Source: Podospora comata
Lineage: Eukaryota > Ascomycota > Sordariomycetes > Sordariales > Podosporaceae
Length of the DNA: 64,000 bases
Direction of reading: 5' to 3'
Assembly (NCBI GenBank): GCA_017354895.1
Contig: CP071498.1
Span: 1,922,001 to 1,986,000 of the forward strand
Positions 56,076 to 64,000 of this stretch are shown one piece after another. Positions within the stretch are counted from its first letter, which is position 1. Each line of letters opens with the position of its first letter. The position numbers were made by a program, and so were the translations under genes. Under the pieces are notes generated by a model. That model did not search any database. It was not told the origin of the DNA and was given only the letters and a program-made list of their open reading frames with translations.

Positions 56076-57208
56076 TCACCCAGCCCTCTGTTTCCCCTTC
56101 CCCCCCCTCAAAAACACCCTCCAATCCACCTTCCCCCCCTCCTGCCACGTCCTCCCCTCAAATGCTCCCCCCAACCCACACAAATGCCTCATCGTCGGCC
56201 TCCCATGCGGGCAATTCCACGGCTTCTCCATCCCCCCCATATTCCTCACCACCCTCTCCATCTGCCTCCCCGACAACGCCCTCCCAATCATGATACTACT
56301 CCTGCAAGCCCTCATGGCAAACATCTTCCTCACCTTTGACGGTCTCGGGATCGTCGTAGCCGAACTGCTCGGGTTATCCCCCAGCAAAAAGATCAACTCC
56401 TCCAAATCCGTCAAATCAAACGTTGTCTCCCTCGACAAAGGTAGAGTGACGAGTTGACACCTCGATCCCACCGGGGAGTCCCCAGACGTGTCGACTGATA
56501 CCACAAACCCGTTGCGCTCGAGAGAGACGAGGTTCTCGAGGATTATCTCCTCTTCTAGGGCGGTCAGAGTCAAGGGTTTGGGCTGGACAAGACGCTGGGA
56601 TTGGACCGTGGTGGTGGATTGGAGGCGCTCAAAGTTGTATTTCTCGTCCGAGGCGTGTTGGTCGATTATGAAGAGCTCGTCGTCGTCGTCTGAGGGGGAG
56701 GAGGAACCCTCCCGGACGGCGAGGATGAAGCCTAGGTTGAATTGGCCGATGATTTTCATTTTGGCAAAGTCGGTTTTGGTGATTTTTAGGGAGAGTTTCT
56801 CTTCGGGGTTGGCTGCGTCTAAGCCGTCGTCGTCTTGGGAGGGAGGTGGTTTGCTTTTCTGGGGTGGGAGGTGGTTTGAAAGGGAAATGATTTGCTGGCT
56901 AATCTCCATTTCGTTGGTTCTGACCCTGTGGATGAGGTTGAGGGTCATGTCTTTTCGCTTTGGACGGCCTTTGAGGAGCATCTGGGAGCGCTTTTCGATT
57001 TCTTCTGATGCTTCGGCAGCGGTGGCCTGGGCGGCGTCGATAAGGGCTTGTACCTTCTTTTCTTCTTGTGCCTTCTTTTCTTCCTCGTCGATGTACTTAT
57101 CGTCGGCTGAGTCATGGTCACAGCATTCGTCTTGCTCGACAGAGGCTCTTGGGCTGTCTGCTTCTGAAGGCATCTCCTCATTCCCTTCATTGTCAGCCCG
57201 GAGCTTTT

Positions 57209-57239
<31 letters not shown>

Positions 57240-59164
57240 TTCTTCGTGAGAGGAACGAGGCATCTCAGGTTCTTCCATGTCCACATCATTATCCTCTTCC
57301 TGAGACACAAACAAGGACTCTTCGTTGTCATCGTCCTGGCCCTCTGCCGATCCAGCGGCGTCCGAAGCTTCCTCATCCACCTCAATTTCCTCATCCTCAA
57401 TGTCCACCTCTTCTGTAGTAATCTTGAGATCTTCTGTCGAGCCTCCCTTACTTCTCGCCGCAGCAGAAAACATTTGAGTGAGACGTCCGCCAAAGGATGG
57501 CACAGGTGCGGTCTTCTTCCCGGCCTTAGCAGCGCCAAGCTTTTGGGAAGGCCTGGAAGGCTCCTCAATTCTTGATCGTTTCAGGGGACTCCTGATCACG
57601 CTCGTCACGGTGGAGTCGCCTATGGTGATCGTAGCCACTTCTTGAGTTGACCGTTTAAACCGAGCTGGAGCGATGGGACTAGATCGTGGAGCTGCAGGTT
57701 GCGACGGTGGCAGAATCGCCGGAATTGAAGACTGTGGTGGCTCGTCTTCTGGATCTTCCATTGCGACCTCTGTCTCGTCTTTCTCTGGGTTCTCGGCCAT
57801 CTCAGAAGTTTCCTCTTCCTCTTCATCCTGATCATCGACCGACGCTCGTCTCTGTGTAATCGATGAGTCTGATTCGGACGATTGATGTGACAGTGTGGCT
57901 GCCCTCCTGTTGCTTACAGAAGCAACAGAGACCGGTGTCTGTGGGCGAACAAGCGTCGGTTTCTTAAACGGCGTCTGCCTCAGCCCTTGGACTTGGGATG
58001 TCGGAATGGTGACATCCTGCGTCTCGAAGAGTTCAATCAAGGACTCCCGCAGATTGTCAAGCATTTGACCTTGGTCGTGGAGCAAGATGGTGCGCTTGTC
58101 TGGACTGACATTGACGTCGTAAAGATGAGTGTCGAGTTGAATGTCTGCAAAGATGAAAGGCAACTGTGAAGCATTGTAGGAGCGATACACCTCGTTGAAG
58201 ACCTTAACAAACTGGGGTAGACCGCAAGGCCGCCCATTGACGTAGAACATTTGACGATCTGGTGTTTGTCGGCCTTCACCAGGTGTCGGCCGGGAGACAT
58301 ACCCGAGCACCCTAACCTCGGTATTGCTCCCGTCAGCTCTAGCTTTACCCTTCACGAGAGGACCGGCGGTAGGTGTGAGCTGCAGCTTGAGATCCATTGT
58401 GATCAAAGCATTCATCGTCTTGACGCCAAACACATTGATGATATTCTCGCGTGTTGTGGGATTACCCTTGGTCGAGAACAGAACCATCCTCTTCCCTTTG
58501 GTGGGCTGCTGGGAAACGGTGAACTTGACGCCCGTTTGGATGCAGGCATATTGGTTGAGCAGGCTGATAACCTTGCCCCATTCCCTCTTGATGTTTCTCT
58601 CCAGCTCACGACGGCGTACTGGGAGGTTGCGGAAGAGGTCCTCTACAATTACAGAAGTACCACGCTGGCCCGAAACAACGCTGGTGCTCTTAAGCTTCCC
58701 AGACATCTCGAACTCGAGCTTCGCAGCGCGAGGGACCTGCTCCTTGGTGCAAGTTATAACAGAGAATTTGGATAGTGCGCAGAGGGAGGACAATGCCTCC
58801 CCACGGAAGCCAAACGTCTGAAGTGTGGAGAGATCATCATATGTTGAGAGCTTGGACGTGTAATGCTTTAGGGCGACTGATTCGTAGTTGTGTGGTGCAA
58901 TTCCCGCTCCATTGTCTTGGACCTCGATGGAGTCAAGACCTTGGTTTTTGAACCGTACCTCTGCAGCATGATTAGCATCCTTTACTGGAACAGGTCTGAA
59001 CATATCTGAAGATATTTATTCGTACCGATGGTGGTTGCCCCGGCATCCACACTGTTCTCCACGAGCTCTTTGGCTACAGAGCACAAATCGACAATAACCT
59101 GACCAGCTTGGATCTGGTGGACTGCACTCGAGTTGATGGCCTTGATGGTGACGTTGGATGCCAT
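56076..59164 (-). CDS. PMS1: DNA mismatch repair MutL homolog PMS1 (human PMS2 type)
   Basis: This subunit of MutL-alpha acts with MLH1. It has an N-terminal GHKL ATPase and a C-terminal metal-dependent nicking site. Two exons are proposed: 59164-59026 and 58960-56076, with a 65-nt intron and CTAAT branch. The product is 1007 residues. ATPase motifs are [15 protein letters not shown] (33-46), DNGAGI (62-67), YTSKL and TFGFRGEAL (95-103), and the transducer follows through [21 protein letters not shown] long acidic linker (for example [19 protein letters not shown]) separates it from the MLH1-dimer domain. The endonuclease motif [12 protein letters not shown] lies at about 813-824, with [10 protein letters not shown] and [11 protein letters not shown] later, all features of the active PMS2 class. 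The start [13 protein letters not shown] fits the family; an upstream in-frame ATG at 59227 is less likely. Confidence 0.95.
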
Positions 59165-61652
59165 AGTATGTGATGGTACCCTCCCGCCCTCAACCACGTC
59201 GGTTATTGTCTCACAAATACGGCCCACTTGGGATAGGTATCAGGTCATCTCATATTGGCGCTGATGTGTGTGTGTGAGAGGGAGAGAGAGTGAGAGAGAG
59301 GGTGTGTTACTCTTGGTGTGTTACACCAGGAAAATCAATTAAACTGGAGAAAGGAGGACGCGACGCGTTCCTGCCTGCGGTGACACGCGCACTAATAAAT
59401 TAAGGCAGGCGCCCCGCCAGCTTCACTGGAAGCTTACCTACCCCGCCGACAGAAGCTAGCTCACTGACAAGACTCAAGCCACAGCTTTGAAAAGCATTTC
59501 GCCCAAGAACACTCATATCGCTCACTGCCTATTCCTACGCCCATTGAAAGCGTCCTGATGAAAATACGGAGTATCGACGGGTTAAGAAACCTAGGGGCTA
59601 GCTCATGTCAGCCGTCGTATAACGCCCCCTACCAGAACACACGGTCAATACCGCCAATGTTACAATGCCATGAGTACTACACCGTAAACCCCCACGAACT
59701 GCCACATTGCTTGGACGTTAGCCGTGCCACGTCGGATCTCCTGCCTGGGCATTCGCTGGAAGCTTTCTTGAAGGAATATAGCGCTAAAACTTTAAGCTTT
59801 TCTCGACGGTTTGAACAGTCCAAAAGATTCAAGGGTCCAGATGTTACGCAACACGACAGAAAAACCATGCAGAAACGACTCTCCTGTTTCGTCAGCACGG
59901 CCAGACTTGGCACATCTGTAGATGTTATTCTGTAAAAGACCGTTCTCGGCACAAGGTAACAACGGCATCCCAATCCGTAGCCTTTAATGCAGGTCGGTTA
60001 TTTCCAGATGACGTTATGCTTGGCCGCTGTGGTAGCCAATTGAGCAGCTCGGCATATCAACATTCTGAAGGAAGCATTGCAGCAAAAAGCGAAATCACCC
60101 CAGCCCGTTTCCAGGAATTGAACCCTGTCAACTTGTCAAGACATGTCCAGAACCAGGGTTTCTAACAGCCAAAGACTGTTGCGATAAGAAGAAAAGGGCC
60201 ACCACCAGCACATGTGCTTCGTCCACGCAAGATGCATACTGTAGGAGCTGTTGGCCCACATGCTGCCAACATTTTTGTCGGTTTTCGGTGCAGAGTTCCG
60301 CCTTTTCTGGGACCAGCCGCTGTTGCAGAAGTTGAAAATCCTGAGGATCGTCCATGTGAGAAACACAGCTGCCTTTTTCTGTTGGTTCCTATGTCGGAAG
60401 GATTGCGTATGGCTCGCCTGGGCGCATCGCCAACAACTGGACTTTGTATCTCACCTCACCTGATCTCGGTATAGAGACATGTAACCAGGAGAATGGCCAT
60501 GTAAACCAGCGAGGCCCACCGGATTGCCACAAGCCAGCCACCTCGCGACGACCTGAAAAAAGTCCCGGTCAATAAAGCAACAGGTGTGAGGTGGTGCATG
60601 CTGCAGGAGGGAAATAATTCCCAGCTTTGGAGAGCTGGGTTGCAACAGCTTGCCGCCCACTGCCGCTCTGGAGCTTATATTCCGCAGATTCCGCCTATCC
60701 CAGCCTCACCACCCCCAGCTTCAGGTTTCTCTTCTTCTTGGACGGAATCAGGAAGCACTCGTTTATTCTGTCGCCTGAGACAAAGTCGCTCGTTCGCCAT
60801 ACCGTCAAACAAAAACACGCAGTAGATGTCACAGACGTCACCTGAATCCTGGCACCGAAAACGTTTTGTGCCGATCCGGAAGAATCTGGGATCCCCTCGT
60901 TGCTCTCTCACACCCTGAACACCCTTATCAAGGGTTCTCGCGTTATTGTTGGTTTCATCCGCCGTGCGACCTCTGCCTTGGACCCCACCGCCGCTGAGGA
61001 TCATCATACGCCCTATGCGATATCCATATCTGTATTCACAGGGCATTCCAATATTCGGACTCGAAGAGAAGACAGTGCTGGAGTGGAGGGTTGCTATCAA
61101 CCTGAGGTGGAAATTCCCCATCCAAAAAAAGCCACTGCGGCACCTGCGTCGAATCATCTCGGCCCGTTTGGAGGCTGGTCGGAACGCTTGTTTCCAAGCC
61201 ATAGGCGGCCAATAGCGGGCTGCAGTGCTGTGCACCTGCTAGCCTGCCACAGCCTAGCGCTGGGATTCAAGGGTGGGCTCCCCGAATCGAACCTGCATCG
61301 ACCACCCAGAGCTCGTGGTTTTCACATCAATTTTGTTTTTTTCTTTAATCTTGCCAGTTCAGAGGCTCGACGGCGAAGGGAACAAGCAGCTTGGTGATAC
61401 TATTACGAGTAGATGCCCAGCCTCTGTCCGGCTCTAACTACCGTCCCCACCAAACCGAAAAAAAGTCTGCCAGCGCCGATTCATGCCCAGCGTTTTGTCG
61501 CTGTCGCTGTCGCGCCCCGTCAAAGTCCGTTCCCTCCCGCCTCCGTCTCCCTTGACCTCGAGCTGCCAAGGACCGCACCGCATCGAGAAGCGCAATCTGC
61601 CATAACGCACATCCCCAAAGGCAGGAGTCGTCCGCCAACCGACCCTGCTGGG
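59165..61652. other. Intergenic, about 2.5 kb, no gene recognised
   Basis: It holds the PMS1 promoter (minus) and the BST1 promoter and leader (plus). A purine GA/GT tract lies at about 59265-59310. Two places resemble the T arm of a tRNA (near 60110 and 61275) but lack the rest of the fold. No reading frame has recognisable content. Confidence 0.5.
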
Positions 61653-64000
61653 ATGACGAGGCACTCATCAGGATCCTCCGAAGACGGTGACACTTTGCAC
61701 GTCGAGGTTCCTCATGTCAGTTCGTCCAACCAATTCGCCCTGAGGCCACAGGCCGCCGCACAGCCTTCCACCTCAACTAGCCCAGACAGCAACGCCAGCC
61801 ATCACCACCAACGTCGCAGCAGCGCTGACCCGCGAACCTCGTCCTCGATCAGTCGGAGGTCAACCAGCATCAATTGGAAGCCTACCGAGACCAGGAATGG
61901 CTCACTAGAGAAGCCCCCATCGCCGACGCGCCCAACAACCCCCTCTCCACTCGGCCTGATACCGACCGCGAATGGGTCACATGCAAAGAAGAGAGAGCTG
62001 GAAAAGGCGCACGAGGCCATGTTTGCCGTCCGGCATCAGCGATGGCGAAGCCCGTGGGCAATTGGCCTTCTTGCGCTTGTCGCATCCATCACCGGTATCG
62101 CCTTGCTGCTGACGGTGGTTCACTCGTCGGTAACACGACAAATTGATCCAAAGGGCTGTCGAATGTCTTACTTGCGCCCGTCATACGCCAAGCTCAACGA
62201 GTTCGACACGGAACACACCCGTCTCGCAAGCAAATATTCGCTGTACATGTATCGCGAACAGGGAATTGACCATGACACAAGGGTTCGGATCCCCCATCCT
62301 ATGTCTTGGTATATGTATGCCAAGCACCTTTGCTAATCCACTGCTAACGTCAACTGCGCGCAGGTACGAGGAGTCCCCGTTCTCTTCATTCCTGGCAATG
62401 CCGGGAGCTACAAGCAAGTCCGACCCATTGCCTCTGAGGCAGCAAACTACTTCCACGATGTCCTGCAGCATGACCCCGAGACATACAACGCCGGCATCAG
62501 AAGCCTCGACTTCTTCACCGTCGATTTCAATGAAGATATCACGGCGTTCCACGGGCAGACCCTCCTCGACCAGGCCGAATACCTCAATGAGGCGATTCGC
62601 TACATCCTCTCGCTCTACCTCGATCCGCGCGTTTCCGACCGAAACCCTGATCTTCCCGACCCGACCTCGGTGATAGTGCTGGGCCACTCTATGGGAGGAA
62701 TTGTTGCGCGGACAATGCTCATCATGCCCAACTACCAAACGAACTCGATCAACACCATCATCACCATGTCGGCGCCTCACGCCCGGCCGCCTGTGTCCTT
62801 TGACAGCCAGATCGTCAAGGCATACAAAGACATCAACGATTATTGGAGGCATGCCTACTCGCAACAGTGGGCCAACAACAACCCCCTCTGGCATGTGACG
62901 CTTGTTTCGATCGCGGGCGGAGGACTCGATACCGTCGTCCCTTCGGATTATGCGAGCGTCGAGTCGTTGGTTCCGGACACGCATGGATTCACTGTCTTCA
63001 CATCGACCATTCCCACAGTATGGACGAGCATGGATCATCAGGCGATTCTGTGGTGCGACCAGTTCCGCAAGGTGTTGGTTCGGACGCTATTTGACCTCTC
63101 CGATGTGCACAGGGCATCCCAAACGAAACCGAGGGCGGAGAGAATGCGCGTCTTCAAAAAGCGGCTGCTTACCGGCATGGAAACTGTTGCTGAGAAGACG
63201 GCGCCTCGATCAGACCCGACGACTTTGCTTACCGTGGAGGACAATTCTGACACCATCATTGCTCAGGGGGAGCGGTTAGTTTTGCGGCAATTGGGAACCA
63301 CTGGCAGGGTTCGCGCCCACCTCATGACCATTCCACCTCCCGGGCCTCCCGAAGTCAAGCGCTTTACTTTGATGACCGATATCAAGCTCGACCAGCCTGG
63401 CGAGAACGGGAAGCTCGAAGTCATGTTTTGCAGCGTTGTTCCATCGCAACCGGGCCAAACCGGGGCAGGATTTCCAAGCCAAATCGACCTTTCCAAGGGT
63501 ACTGCAGGAACTACCCGGCTGGCTTGCCGAAGTGCTGCCCCAGATGTCATTCCACTCCCTGGATCCAACAAGACAACCGCCTTTCCATTCTATAGGGACC
63601 TAGAGAAGCAGGTCCTGCCCTTCTACTACCTCGAGTACGACCTGGATGACATTGCTGAACAACAGTTCATTGCAGTGGTGGAGAAGGCAACGAATCCTAC
63701 CCAAGGTTTCGTGATTGCCGAGTTCAGCGAGCAGTCTCAGTCACACCAAACGGCACAGATCGGCCTTCAACGTCTGCTCACCTCGGGCTTGAAGTTCACC
63801 ATGCCTGCTGCACGACCGATGGTGACGGAAATCAAGGTGCCATCCTTGCAGTCGAGCTTGCTAGCCTACAACTTGCGCCTGAGCAGCCACTCATGTGGCA
63901 ACAAAGAGGAGCTCTTCGCCCCGATGGTGAGGCAGTATCTGGTGGAGCCGTTTGAGTCGAAGTATTTTGTCAATGTACGCGATGCGCCGATCAGCCTTCA
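61653..64000 (+). CDS. BST1: GPI inositol-deacylase BST1 (3' partial)
   Basis: This ER enzyme removes the acyl chain from the inositol of GPI anchors, needed for export and quality control of GPI proteins. The 5' end is present, and the gene runs off the window. Exon 1 is 61653-62282 and exon 2 is 62364-64000, with an 81-nt intron and a CTAAC branch site. At least 755 residues are visible. A long Ser/Thr/Pro-rich cytosolic head ends in a membrane anchor, IGLLALVASITGIALLLTVV (about residues 139-158). The luminal alpha/beta hydrolase follows: VPVLFIPGNAGSYKQVRP and VLGHSMGGIVART, with the GxSxG nucleophile Ser, then SAPHARPPVSFD and DTVVPSDYA. The remaining membrane helices lie beyond the window. 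MTRHSSGSSEDGD at 61653 is the chosen start; an in-frame ATG at 61413 would add 80 residues. Confidence 0.93.

Noticed and set aside
59558-59935. 125-codon plus-strand frame upstream of PMS1
   Set aside because: Irregular composition with no recognisable motif.
60095-60150. tRNA-like segment (minus strand, GGGTTCAATTCC)
   Set aside because: Only a four-pair T stem with an eight-base loop; no anticodon arm was found upstream.
61262-61325. tRNA-like segment (minus strand, T-loop GGTTCGATTC)
   Set aside because: The T-loop consensus is present, but its stem does not pair, and no acceptor or D arm lies at the right distance.

Overview
The window is nuclear DNA from a filamentous ascomycete, most likely a member of the Sordariales (Neurospora/Podospora/Chaetomium-type fungi). 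Genes carry short introns (about 40-160 nt) with GT..AG ends and CTAAC/CTGAC-like branch sites. A RAD6 protein of Neurospora mus-8 type, a fungal kinesin-1 of about 930 residues with an IAK tail motif, a heterochromatin Clr2 protein, GPI-anchored cell-wall proteins, and many CA, GA and homopolymer microsatellites point the same way. No ribosomal RNA, convincing tRNA, CRISPR, transposase or viral relic was recognised.

Layout. 1-399: 3' end of a GPI-anchored wall-type protein. 2.0-7.1 kb: CSN12/Thp1-like PCI protein (one apparent frameshift), mitochondrial acetyl-CoA acetyltransferase, and RAD6. 8.4-16 kb: kinesin-1 converging on an F-box protein with three ubiquitin-interacting motifs (Ufo1-like). 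16-28.5 kb: a very gene-poor tract holding only one zinc-binding protein gene. 28.5-34.5 kb: clr2 and a GPI-anchored SUN-family wall protein. 36-45 kb: a polytopic membrane protein, a decayed short-chain dehydrogenase, the PP2A methyltransferase PPM1, a nodulin-like MFS transporter and the AP-2 sigma subunit. 45.5-50 kb: a double zinc-knuckle protein with a long Lys-Glu repeat, and the ESCRT factor IST1. 50.7-59.2 kb: SPT3, whose first intron is about 2.1 kb and holds a nested reading frame that runs in frame into exon 2, then PMS1. 61.6 kb to the end: 5' part of the GPI inositol-deacylase BST1.

Most genes are unlinked housekeeping functions (ubiquitin signalling, mismatch repair, SAGA transcription, vesicle traffic, GPI-protein processing, silencing). 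No biosynthetic or defence cluster is evident. Divergent pairs likely share promoters: thiolase/RAD6, clr2/SUN, membrane protein/SDR relic, IST1/SPT3.

The strongest candidates for something undescribed are the SPT3 intron reading frame, a five-copy H-P-D-R-R peptide repeat in the zinc-knuckle protein, the spliceable zinc knuckle of that same protein, a kinesin intron whose retention would remove the autoinhibitory tail, and the isolated zinc-module gene inside about 11.4 kb of near-empty sequence.
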